The notes under the pieces are model-generated. The model had not been told where the DNA came from. It ran no database searches and was given only the letters and a program-made list of their open reading frames with translations. Source: Chlorobium sp. (lineage in GTDB: Bacteria > Bacteroidota > Chlorobiia > Chlorobiales > Chlorobiaceae). From it: a DNA stretch of 34,913 nucleotides. The first letter of the stretch is position 1. Every line of letters begins with the position of its first letter. The stretch lies in contig JANQHB010000055.1 of NCBI GenBank assembly GCA_028277225.1, forward strand, positions 1-34,913. The letters run 5' to 3'. Below, piece by piece: positions 24,255-31,356 of the stretch. The position numbers and the translations under genes were made by a program.

Positions 24255-25349
24255 ATGGAGTTTATTGATCTGAAAGCGCAGCAAGCGGCACTCAAATCTG
24301 AACTGGACAAACGGATTGCTGCAGTACTTGCTCACGGCCGTTACATTCTGGGTCCTGAAGTCAGGGAAATCGAGGATCGTCTGGAGGAATATACCGGCGC
24401 CAAACATTGCATTACCGTTTCCAGCGGAACAGATGCGCTGCTTATAAGTTTGATGGCTCTTGGTATCGGGCCTGGTGATGAGGTTATTACGACGCCTTTC
24501 ACGTTTGTCGCTACAGCCGAAGTCATAGTTTTTCTTGGAGCGACTCCTGTTTTTGTCGATATCGAACCGGGTACCTGCAACATCGATGCGAACCGGATTG
24601 AAGCCGCGATCACTCCCAGGACCAAAGCAATCATGCCGGTCAGTCTCTATGGGCAACCGCCTGACATGGATGAGATAAACGCCATAGCGCTCAAGTACGG
24701 TCGGATTCCTGTTATTGAAGATGCAGCGCAGAGCTTTGGCGCGAGGTATAAAAGCAGGAAGAGCTGCAATCTCAGCATGATAGGTTGTACGAGTTTTTTC
24801 CCGAGCAAACCCCTTGGAGGTTATGGTGATGGGGGAGCAATATTTACCAGCGATGATGAAATTGCAAAAGCCTGCAGGGAGCTAAGGGTACATGGTCAGA
24901 GTGATCGATATGTCCATACGCGGATTGGTGTCGGTGGACGTTTCGATACCTTGCAGGCGGCAATTCTTTTAGCTAAACTCGAACGGTTCGACTGGGAGGT
25001 TGAGCAACGTTTGCTCATCGGAAAGAGGTATAATGAGCTGATGGATGAGGCCGGCATTCAAAGGGTTCGGCAAAAGGATGACCGGACAAGTGTTTTTGCA
25101 CAGTACACAATTTTTACTGAAGATCGGCAGGTGGTACAGGAAAAGTTTAAAGATGCAGGAATACCTACTGCAGTACATTATCCGATGCCACTTAATGAAC
25201 AGCCGGTATACAAACAGGCAGGAGTGGGCAAGACACCTGTTTCCAGTGAGATTTCAAAACATGTTATTAGTTTGCCAATGAGCCCATATCTGACTGCAGA
25301 CGATCAGCAAACTGTTTTCAGAGTGCTTGCAGCGGCTTATCGCAGTTGA
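24255..25349 (+). CDS. gnnB: DegT/DnrJ/EryC1 aminotransferase, probable UDP-3-oxo-GlcNAc aminotransferase (GnnB/WbpE-like)
   Basis: A 364-residue PLP-dependent sugar aminotransferase. Landmarks: FIDLKAQQ at the N-terminus, SSGTDALLISLMALGIGPGD (56-75), TTPFTFVATAE, IEDAAQSFGA with the PLP-ring Asp (about 154-163) and TSFFPSKPLGGYGDGGA with Schiff-base Lys185. From memory it is very like Pseudomonas WbpE, which aminates a 3-oxo UDP-sugar. With the oxidoreductase two genes upstream and lpxB between, GnnB (UDP-GlcNAc3N for lipid A) is the favoured reading; an O-antigen diamino-uronic acid role is the alternative. It follows lpxB by 64 bp. Confidence 0.78.
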   Translation: MEFIDLKAQQAALKSELDKRIAAVLAHGRYILGPEVREIEDRLEEYTGAKHCITVSSGTDALLISLMALGIGPGDEVITTPFTFVATAEVIVFLGATPVFVDIEPGTCNIDANRIEAAITPRTKAIMPVSLYGQPPDMDEINAIALKYGRIPVIEDAAQSFGARYKSRKSCNLSMIGCTSFFPSKPLGGYGDGGAIFTSDDEIAKACRELRVHGQSDRYVHTRIGVGGRFDTLQAAILLAKLERFDWEVEQRLLIGKRYNELMDEAGIQRVRQKDDRTSVFAQYTIFTEDRQVVQEKFKDAGIPTAVHYPMPLNEQPVYKQAGVGKTPVSSEISKHVISLPMSPYLTADDQQTVFRVLAAAYRS

Positions 25350-25490
25350 CGAATTTCTGCCTGATGAAGGAACGTCGGCGTTTTTCATGGGCGTTTGTTG
25401 GATGTGTGTGAGCCAAAAAAAGATACCGTTTCCTGAAAAAGAGTAGATTTCAGCTATGCGCTCCGGAGCCCGGAACAGTTACGTTGTAAA

Positions 25491-25508
25491 CAGGTGTTTC
25501 AACACCTG
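25491..25508. repeat. Perfect palindrome CAGGTGTT/AACACCTG
   Basis: Two perfect 8-base arms around a 2-base centre. As RNA it would be a 7-bp hairpin with a 4-nt loop and no T-tract; as DNA it could be an operator for a dimeric regulator. Confidence 0.5.
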
Positions 25509-25576
25509 AATGGTTACCTTCTCTCAAAGAGATTTTATGCCGACGGATAGCCCGGCAGATGCAAAATGATCTGACC

Positions 25577-25585
25577 GGGGGGGGG
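25577..25585 (+). repeat. Poly-G tract (nine G)
   Basis: Nine consecutive G residues, 105 bp upstream of the next start codon. It is the longest homopolymer of G or C noticed in the window. Such tracts can change length by slippage. Confidence 0.8.
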
Positions 25586-25690
25586 AGGATGGGCCTGGTT
25601 TCCTGAACCCTTCCCGAATGATCTCCGAAAAGCTATTCAGCTATATGCAGTAAAAAAGACCTTGCATACTGAATATAAGATACTCATCCC

Positions 25691-25954
25691 ATGGAACAGT
25701 TTGTTACTCTGCTTCTTGAAAATCCCCTTTTTCTTGTCGTCGCAGTCATTCTGTCTGTTGTTGTACTGCTAATGTTTCTGCGGAAAATGCTCAAGCTTCT
25801 TATCATTGTCACTGCTGTGGGAATACTATATGTCGCTTATCTCTACTGGTCAGGTCAGAATGTGATGGAAACGGTCAAGAGCATCGAGCATCTCCTCGAA
25901 TCAGTGCTTGCCAGCGGGATACGGTTTTTTCGGGGAATTATTGTTCCCGAATAA
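25691..25954 (+). CDS. Hypothetical small membrane protein
   Basis: Not recognised. An 87-residue protein with two hydrophobic segments (about 12-29 and 34-53) separated by a short basic turn (LRKMLK), and a C-terminal amphipathic helix. ATG start; weak ribosome binding site. It lies 82 bp upstream of modA on the same strand, but nothing in its sequence suggests a molybdate link. The regular membrane topology and initiation codon favour a real gene. Confidence 0.55.
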   Translation: MEQFVTLLLENPLFLVVAVILSVVVLLMFLRKMLKLLIIVTAVGILYVAYLYWSGQNVMETVKSIEHLLESVLASGIRFFRGIIVPE

Positions 25955-26036
25955 TTGTACTTTATACGCACCTGTTGCCTTTGGAATGCAGGCTTTATCT
26001 TGCATTTCTGTAATAATCTGATGTTTTGCGTGGTAA

Positions 26037-26861
26037 ATGATACGATACATGAAGGTGGCCTGTAGATCCCTGCTGCTCGCCTGTTTTCTGTTGTTGACCG
26101 CACTTTTCACCGTTTCCTGCGGCGGTGGAAACAAACCGGGGGTCGGGGATCGCGATCTGCTGCATATTGCTGCCGCTTCAAATCTGAGTTATGTCATGCC
26201 GAAGCTTATCCGGGAATTCAAGGCCCGGAACACTGAGTACATGCATAGCGATATAAGGGTTACCAAGGCATCCAGCGGCAGCCTTGTTGCCCAAATTCGC
26301 AACAATGCTCCTTTTACCGTGTTTCTTTCCGCAGACAAAGCGTATCCGGAGGCACTGTACCGGGATTCTTTAACTGCCGGTCCCCCGGTCGTTTACGCTG
26401 AAGGGCTGCCTGTTATGGTCTACAAAGAGGGTATCTCCTGCAGGGACGGCGTCGATTGCCTTGCAGGCAGAGCTGTAAAAAGGATCGCGATCGCCCAGCC
26501 TGATCTTGCGCCTTATGGTAAGGCAGCGCTGGATATTCTGGAGCGCGCAGGTATTCTGGAGAAAGTCAGGGCCAAATTTGTCTTTGGCGTGTCGGTAACC
26601 CAGACGTTTCAGCATGCTGTTGCCGCTGCTGATGCAGGATTTGTAGCGGCGTCGCTTCTTTACGGGGATTCGGGAAAACAGCTCGACGAAGCAGGTATGG
26701 TCAGGATGGATTTTGTTCCGGGAGAGTATACTGCTTCTGTTCTGCAGCAGGGGATGGTGCTGCTCGATGGCAGCAGCGACATTGCTGCATCCTTTTTCGC
26801 TTTTATGCAGTCGGAAGGTGCGGGTGAGATTCTAGGTCAATATGGATACAGGGTTGAATGA
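26037..26861 (+). CDS. modA: Molybdate ABC transporter periplasmic binding protein
   Basis: The periplasmic receptor for molybdate (and usually tungstate). The 274 residues have an N-terminal signal with a hydrophobic run ending in TVSC-GGG (Cys24), a likely though not ideal lipobox, so it is probably a lipoprotein. ModA-type blocks follow: IAAASNLSYVMPKL (about 43-56), ASSGSLVAQIRNNAPFTVFLSADK and AQPDLAPYGKAALDILE, where Ser, Tyr and neighbouring residues bind the oxyanion. ATG at 26037; Met5 is an alternative. Its stop overlaps the next gene (ATGA), the first of three such overlaps in the operon. Confidence 0.93.
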   Translation: MIRYMKVACRSLLLACFLLLTALFTVSCGGGNKPGVGDRDLLHIAAASNLSYVMPKLIREFKARNTEYMHSDIRVTKASSGSLVAQIRNNAPFTVFLSADKAYPEALYRDSLTAGPPVVYAEGLPVMVYKEGISCRDGVDCLAGRAVKRIAIAQPDLAPYGKAALDILERAGILEKVRAKFVFGVSVTQTFQHAVAAADAGFVAASLLYGDSGKQLDEAGMVRMDFVPGEYTASVLQQGMVLLDGSSDIAASFFAFMQSEGAGEILGQYGYRVE

Positions 26862-27259
26862 ACAGGATCGGAGCAGTTGTCAGCAGGATCGAAAATAATG
26901 GTAACCTGCACAGGATATCGTTAATGGCAGGCAAGCATGCCTTTACTGTGATTACGCTTGAACTGGGTGATGAATATGCTGTTGGCGCACAGGTTGATAT
27001 CTGTTTCAAGCCGGCTCATGTAGCCCTGGCGAAACATATTACTGGCGATATCAGTATTGCAAACCGGGTTGAAGCCGAAGTAAGGGAGATCAGGCAGGGA
27101 GACATTCTTTCCGAACTGCTGCTTGCGGCTGAGGCAGGGGATTTTTATGCCCTGACAACCGTCGAGGCAGTCGAAAGAATGCATATCGTTGAAGGAGACA
27201 GGGTTATCGCATTGTTGAAGGCAAGTGATCTTTATCTTTCAAAAACCGGTGAAGCATGA
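26858..27259 (+). CDS. Molybdate-binding (Mop/TOBE) domain protein, probably di-Mop
   Basis: A 133-residue soluble protein built from two tandem domains of about 65 residues. The second (about 68-133, SIANRVEAEVREIRQGDILSE ... VEAVERMHIVEGDRVIALLKASDLYLSK) is a clear Mop/TOBE domain. The first (1-66, ending VDICFKPAHVALAK) is a diverged copy. Mop proteins bind molybdate or tungstate in the cytoplasm as storage or buffering proteins. It is translationally coupled to modA (ATGA) and modB (ATGA), with AGGG upstream as ribosome binding site. A separate Mop protein between modA and modB is unusual, since the domain is more often fused to ModC or ModE. Confidence 0.8.
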   Translation: MNRIGAVVSRIENNGNLHRISLMAGKHAFTVITLELGDEYAVGAQVDICFKPAHVALAKHITGDISIANRVEAEVREIRQGDILSELLLAAEAGDFYALTTVEAVERMHIVEGDRVIALLKASDLYLSKTGEA

Positions 27260-27933
27260 ACCCCGGATTTGACATTGAACCATTTCTGCTCTCGTTCAGG
27301 CTGGCCGGAATAACGACATTCCTGCTTTTTATCATCTGTGTGCCTCTTGCATGGAAACTTGCCCGATCCCGCTCATGGATCAAACCGATCATTGAAGCAC
27401 TGGTGAGCATGCCTGTTGTTCTTCCGCCAACGGTGCTGGGATTCTATCTCCTGATTCTGCTCTCCGGCCGTTCACCGTTTGGCATGTTGCTCAAGCAACA
27501 GTTCGATATCGACCTGGTATTTACCTTCGAGGGTATTCTTATCGCGTCCTGTATCTATTCCTTTCCGTTCATGCTGCAGCCACTGCAGTCCGGTATCGAG
27601 CAGATATCGGACGAACTCATCGAGGCATCCTATACACTCGGAAAGTCAAGGTCTGAAACACTTCTTCATGTGATCCTGCCCAACATCAAACCATCGATAC
27701 TGACAGGTCTCATTATCACATTTGCTCATACTGTCGGTGAGTTCGGCGTCGTGCTCATGGTCGGGGGAAGCATACAGGGCGAAACGAGGGTTGCATCGAT
27801 AGCGATTTTTGAAATGGTCGAGCTGATGGATTACCGGACAGCACATATCTATTCACTGCTCCTGATCGCATTCAGCTTTGTCGTTCTGATGACGGTCTAT
27901 CTTATCAATCATCATAATCGTAAGACCGGTTGA
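27256..27933 (+). CDS. modB: Molybdate ABC transporter permease
   Basis: The inner-membrane channel subunit of the molybdate importer. The 225 residues have about five or six membrane helices and the ABC-permease EAA loop EASYTLGKSRSETLLHVILP (about 122-141), which contacts ModC, plus the ModB-typical MPVVLPPTVLGFYLL and HTVGEFGVVLMVGG. The start overlaps the Mop gene stop (ATGA), with GGTGA upstream. Confidence 0.94.
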   Translation: MNPGFDIEPFLLSFRLAGITTFLLFIICVPLAWKLARSRSWIKPIIEALVSMPVVLPPTVLGFYLLILLSGRSPFGMLLKQQFDIDLVFTFEGILIASCIYSFPFMLQPLQSGIEQISDELIEASYTLGKSRSETLLHVILPNIKPSILTGLIITFAHTVGEFGVVLMVGGSIQGETRVASIAIFEMVELMDYRTAHIYSLLLIAFSFVVLMTVYLINHHNRKTG

Positions 27934-27938
27934 CCGAT

Positions 27939-28844
27939 ATGGTTATCTCATCCTTGAAAAAAACGCTCGTCGGTGCACAAGGCTCATTTCTGCTTGAAGC
28001 CGATGTCGAGATTGACCGGGGAGGGGTAACGGCAGTCGCCGGATCGTCGGGAAGCGGCAAAACAACCTTTCTCAGGATGATCGCGGGACTGACCATTCCC
28101 GACGAGGGTCGTCTCGAGGTTGACGACCAGACGTGGTTTTTCGGAGAAAAGGGAAGAAAACCCGTTATAAACCTCAAGCCCCAGGAGCGCGGTGTCGGTG
28201 TAGTCTTCCAGGGCTATGCTCTTTTTCCGCACATGACGGTTCTCGGAAATCTGCTTTATGCATCAGGAAACAGGTCCCGAGCCGAAATGCTGCTGGAGAT
28301 GGTTGATCTCGGGCAGTTGAAACATGTAAAACCGGCCAATCTCTCGGGGGGACAGAAACAGCGGGTTGCACTTGCCCGCGCGTTAATGCGCCAACCGGGC
28401 ATTCTCCTGCTCGATGAACCATTGTCGGCGCTTGACGAGACCATGAAAGCCGTCCTTCAGGATGAGCTGATAAAGATCAACCGTGAACTGGGCGTCACCA
28501 TACTTATTGTGACGCACGATTCAAGCGAGATATACAAACTGTGTGACCGGGTCCTGGTGTTTGAAGAAGGGCGCATCGTTACCGACACGTCTCCCCGCAA
28601 GTTTTTTGTTGAACGGGAAGCGACGCAGAAGTTCGCATTCAAGGGGGAGGTACTGGAAGTACGTGATGTCGATGCCATCTGGGTCGCTGTCGTGGCGATC
28701 GGCAACAACCTTGTCGAGGTTGTCATCGATACGAACGAGAAAGAAGGCCTGAAGGTCGGTGACAGCGTCATTGTCGGGACCAAAGCTTTCAATCCGACGA
28801 TCAGAAAATTTCAACAAGGGGAATTCGATTTTTCGAGGCTTTGA
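27939..28844 (+). CDS. modC: Molybdate ABC transporter ATP-binding protein
   Basis: The ATPase of the molybdate importer. The 301 residues have Walker A GSSGSGKTT (about 35-43), Q-loop VVFQGYALFPHMTV, the ABC signature LSGGQKQRVALARAL, Walker B ILLLDEPLSALDE and H-loop VTHDSSEI. A C-terminal extension (about 225-301) resembles a regulatory TOBE/Mop domain (IWVAVVAIGNNLVEVVIDTN ... VGDSVIVGTKAFNPTIRKF). ATG at 27939 lies just after the modB stop; an in-frame TTG at 27930 overlapping modB is possible. The operon ends here and repeat sequence begins directly after the stop. Confidence 0.94.
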   Translation: MVISSLKKTLVGAQGSFLLEADVEIDRGGVTAVAGSSGSGKTTFLRMIAGLTIPDEGRLEVDDQTWFFGEKGRKPVINLKPQERGVGVVFQGYALFPHMTVLGNLLYASGNRSRAEMLLEMVDLGQLKHVKPANLSGGQKQRVALARALMRQPGILLLDEPLSALDETMKAVLQDELIKINRELGVTILIVTHDSSEIYKLCDRVLVFEEGRIVTDTSPRKFFVEREATQKFAFKGEVLEVRDVDAIWVAVVAIGNNLVEVVIDTNEKEGLKVGDSVIVGTKAFNPTIRKFQQGEFDFSRL

Positions 28845-28845
28845 A

Positions 28846-29057
28846 GGATCGTGAATCGTGGGAAGAGTGTGGAAAGTAGGAAGTGGGGTGTGGGATGGAA
28901 GAAGTGCTGAGCGATGAGTGCTGAGTGAAGATGGCTGGATAGCTGGATGGCTGGTTGGCGGGAAGATGGTAAGACAGTTGGCAGTCTTTGGTTGAAGTGC
29001 TGAGCAACGAGCAATGAGTGGAAGAGGGAAAGATAGTGGGCAGTTCTTGGCTCTCAG
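28846..29057. repeat. Heptamer repeat mosaic after modC
   Basis: Starting at the modC stop, nearly every stretch can be read as drifting 7-base words: GGAAAGT/AGGAAGT/GGGGTGT, AGTGCTG/AGCGATG/AGTGCTG/AGTGAAG, AGCTGGA/TGGCTGG/TTGGCGG, AGTGCTG/AGCAACG/AGCAATG/AGTGGAA. The first 65 bp match the minus strand of 33851-33946 except for whole-heptamer indels. Confidence 0.8.
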
Positions 29058-29160
29058 GGAAAGATAATTGCCTGGAGCGAAAAGTTTGTGGAGAATCGCT
29101 CTTGATCATTTATAGGTCCTATAGGACTTATGGGACCTATACGTCCTATAAGAGGAATAG
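29058..29160 (+). repeat. 9-bp-periodic palindromic element, copy 3
   Basis: The full-length flank (GGGAAAGATAATTGCCTGG, GCGAAAAGTTTGTGG, AGAATCGCTCTTGATCATT) leads into the core of five 9-base units TATAGGTCC, TATAGGACT, TATGGGACC, TATACGTCC, TATAAGAGG (29111-29155). It is nearly identical to copy 4 on the opposite strand and lies between the convergent 3' ends of modC and the flavoprotein gene. Confidence 0.85.
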
Positions 29161-29338
29161 TCGGCAGTCGGCAGTGAGATGTGGGATGGAAGAAAAAGTT
29201 CTCAGTTCTCGGTTCTCAGTTGAAAGCAAGGAGTAAGGAGTAGCTCACTTCGTTTCGCAGGATTAGCTCGCTCTGGCCAGCAGGAGTAAGGAGAGGAAGA
29301 TCGTGAATGGTAAATGGAATGCTGAGGTAACAGGTAAT
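29161..29338. repeat. Heptamer repeat mosaic before the flavoprotein stop
   Basis: Words include AGTCGGC twice then AGTGAGA (29159-29179), GTTCTCA/GTTCTCG/GTTCTCA/GTTGAAA (about 29204-29226), GGAGTAA/GGAGTAG, ATCGTGA/ATGGTAA/ATGGAAT and AGGTAAC/AGGTAAT. Between them (about 29245-29285) is non-repetitive sequence. Confidence 0.7.
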
Positions 29339-29361
29339 GGGTAGTGGGTCACCCAATACCC
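29339..29361. terminator. Inverted repeat at the 3' end of the flavoprotein gene
   Basis: GGGTAGTGGGT (29339-29349) and ACCCAATACCC (29351-29361) pair over 11 bp with one mismatch around a single C, 5 bp past the stop codon of the minus-strand gene. It may act in termination, but no T-tract follows, so it may simply be a folded end of the heptamer array. Confidence 0.35.
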
Positions 29362-29366
29362 TCCCC

Positions 29367-31331
29367 TTACCGTTTGCTCAACGCTCCGGTGGGGCAGCGC
29401 TCGGCTAAGAGCCGCATGAGCGTTTCTTCTTCTCCTTCTTCTTCGAGCGTTCTGACGCAGATTCCGCAGTCGATACATTTGGTCCTTTCGAACCGTATGC
29501 CTGCTTTGCGGTCGATGAGAAAATCCTCCTCTTCTCCGATGGTCTGTTCTTCTTTCACATCAAAGTCGGCGGCAAGTTCGCGAAGCCTGCAATCATCCTT
29601 GCTTACGCAGCTGCAGGAAAGGCAGCGTTCAGCTTCCCGTCTGGCCTGTTCTGCCGACAAGTTCGAAACAACCTCGCTGAAGCCTGAGGTCCGGAGATCC
29701 GGAGCGAGTTCTTCCGGCCTGATTCTCGGAGACGGAACGGAACGATCATAGAATGCTGCCGGAACCTGGTCTCTCGGCCCGTAGCTTGAATTGAAGACCG
29801 TCTGTTCGGCCATGACCGGCAGGCCCCGGAGAAATTCGTTTATTTTCCGGGCGGCAAGACGGCCGTGCCTGACGGCATTAACGGCAGTATCCGGGCCGCT
29901 GATGCAATCTCCTCCGGCAAATACCCATGGGATTGCTGTTTGGAAAGTTCCTTCTTCAGCCTGAACGGTTCCGCCTTCAGCCATGGTTATCCCGAGTGCG
30001 TCAAGGGCGGTTGGGTCGACTTTCTGGCCAACAGCGCTGATGACTGTATCGGCATCGATGACATAGTCTGAGCCGGCAACCGGGACCGGGCGTTTTCTGC
30101 CGCTCTGGTCAGGTGAGCCCAGCGCCATTTTCCTGACCGATACCCGAAGAGCATTGCCGGTTTTTTCAATTGATACAGGTGCTGTGAGTATGTCAAAAAT
30201 AATTCCTTCCTCTTGAGCTTCCTTTATTTCCGATCGGTTTGCAGGCATTTCTTCAATGCTCCTGCGGTAGAGAATTCGAACCGAATATGCGCCGAGCCGG
30301 AGAGCCGTTCTGGCAGCATCGATTGCCGTGTTGCCTCCGCCGATGACAAGCACTCTTTTACCGGGATTGACGGGACGACCGCAGGCGACGTTTTCAAGAA
30401 AACCGATCCCGGTTATGACACCGTCACGTTCTTCTCCGTCAATAGAGAGCGGTGAGGGTAGCTGGGCGCCGATAGCCAGAAACAGCGCATCGAAACCATC
30501 GTTCTTCATGCTGTCAAGGGTGATATCCCTGCCGACAACGGTTCCGCATTCGAATTTTCCGCCCATGGCCCTTATCGGTTCGAGGTCGGCTTCGATGGCT
30601 TCTTCCGGCAGCCTGAACCGTGGAATCCCGTAACGCATCATGCCTCCGGGTGCATCATGAGCATCGAAGAAAGTGACGTCATGGCCATTGAGCAAAAGGT
30701 AATACCCTGCAGTAAGACCGGCCGGTCCGGTGCCTGTAATGGCCACTTTTTTACCTGTTTCCGGTTGGCGTTGAGGTATGTGGCGGGTAACAGAAGCGTT
30801 GTCACGTTCGGCAGCAAAGCGTTTCAGGGAGCATATGGAGAGCGGATCGTCAACACCATGTCTTCTGCATGCTTCTTCACAGGGAGCATGGCACACCCTG
30901 CCGAGAATCCCCGGCAGAGGAATGTCTTCCTTGATGATACGGACCGCTTCAATGTCGTTATCGGATGCTATTGCAGCAATAAATCCGGGGATGTCGCATT
31001 CTGCCGGGCAGGAGAGTTCACATGGAGCGTTGCAGTCTCCGCAATGGTCTTCCAGGAGTCTTTCAAGGTTTTTTTTTCGAATCCCGAAGAGTTCCGGTGT
31101 ATCGGTCTCGATAGACATACCTTCAGTAAGGAGCGTGCTGCAGGAAGGGACAAAACGGTTTTTATCCCTGATCTCGACAATGCACATCCAGCAGGAGCCG
31201 GTTGTGTGCAGTGCATCATTGTGGCACAGTGTAGGAATCCGGGCACCGTGCTGTCTTGCTGCCTGGAGAATGGATATTCCTTCTTCGGCTTCTGCGGGTT
31301 GACCGTTCAGGGTGAAAAAGACCGTTTTCAT
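29367..31331 (-). CDS. Multidomain iron-sulfur flavoprotein: NuoG-type 2Fe-2S plus GltD-like FAD/NAD(P) oxidoreductase
   Basis: A 654-residue cytoplasmic redox protein. Residues 1-80 are a ferredoxin-like 2Fe-2S domain (Cys36, 47, 50, 64; spacing 10-2-13). Residues 95-170 are a GltD-type 4Fe-4S domain (Cys97, 100, 104, 108, then RVCHAPCEEAC). An FAD domain (GTGPAGLTAGYY, 200-211) and an NAD(P)-binding domain (VLVIGGGNTAIDAARTA) follow. Near the C-terminus are CLSCSC and CIDCGICV with a distant Cys-Pro, a further 4Fe-4S site with a Glu-rich insert. Similar proteins act as NAD(P)H-oxidising partners of formate dehydrogenases or hydrogenases, or as ferredoxin:NADP oxidoreductases. Partner unknown. 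It starts 25 bp after ispH, so the two are probably co-transcribed. Confidence 0.8.
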   Translation of the reverse strand: MKTVFFTLNGQPAEAEEGISILQAARQHGARIPTLCHNDALHTTGSCWMCIVEIRDKNRFVPSCSTLLTEGMSIETDTPELFGIRKKNLERLLEDHCGDCNAPCELSCPAECDIPGFIAAIASDNDIEAVRIIKEDIPLPGILGRVCHAPCEEACRRHGVDDPLSICSLKRFAAERDNASVTRHIPQRQPETGKKVAITGTGPAGLTAGYYLLLNGHDVTFFDAHDAPGGMMRYGIPRFRLPEEAIEADLEPIRAMGGKFECGTVVGRDITLDSMKNDGFDALFLAIGAQLPSPLSIDGEERDGVITGIGFLENVACGRPVNPGKRVLVIGGGNTAIDAARTALRLGAYSVRILYRRSIEEMPANRSEIKEAQEEGIIFDILTAPVSIEKTGNALRVSVRKMALGSPDQSGRKRPVPVAGSDYVIDADTVISAVGQKVDPTALDALGITMAEGGTVQAEEGTFQTAIPWVFAGGDCISGPDTAVNAVRHGRLAARKINEFLRGLPVMAEQTVFNSSYGPRDQVPAAFYDRSVPSPRIRPEELAPDLRTSGFSEVVSNLSAEQARREAERCLSCSCVSKDDCRLRELAADFDVKEEQTIGEEEDFLIDRKAGIRFERTKCIDCGICVRTLEEEGEEETLMRLLAERCPTGALSKR

Positions 31332-31356
31332 AATATGCGTTTATGACATAAAGCGT

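Larger units (their letters stand above)
25350..25690. other. 341-bp gap with a palindrome and a poly-G tract
   Basis: No gene is seen. It contains the palindromes CTCCGGAG (25461-25468) and CAGGTGTT-TC-AACACCTG (25491-25508, perfect 8-bp arms) and a run of nine G (25577-25585). A promoter for the small membrane protein is expected here but none is clear. Confidence 0.5.

Noticed and set aside
26037..26861. ModE operator or molybdenum-cofactor riboswitch before modA
   Set aside because: The 82-bp gap upstream of modA and the 341-bp gap before it show no TATA-rich ModE palindrome and no fold I can recognise as the Moco motif.
29075..29160. Open frames reading Tyr-Arg-Ser-Tyr-Arg-Thr repeats within the 9-bp elements
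   Set aside because: The same peptide-like pattern appears in every copy only because the 9-base period is a multiple of 3; there is no start signal or conserved flanking protein, so these are not called as genes.
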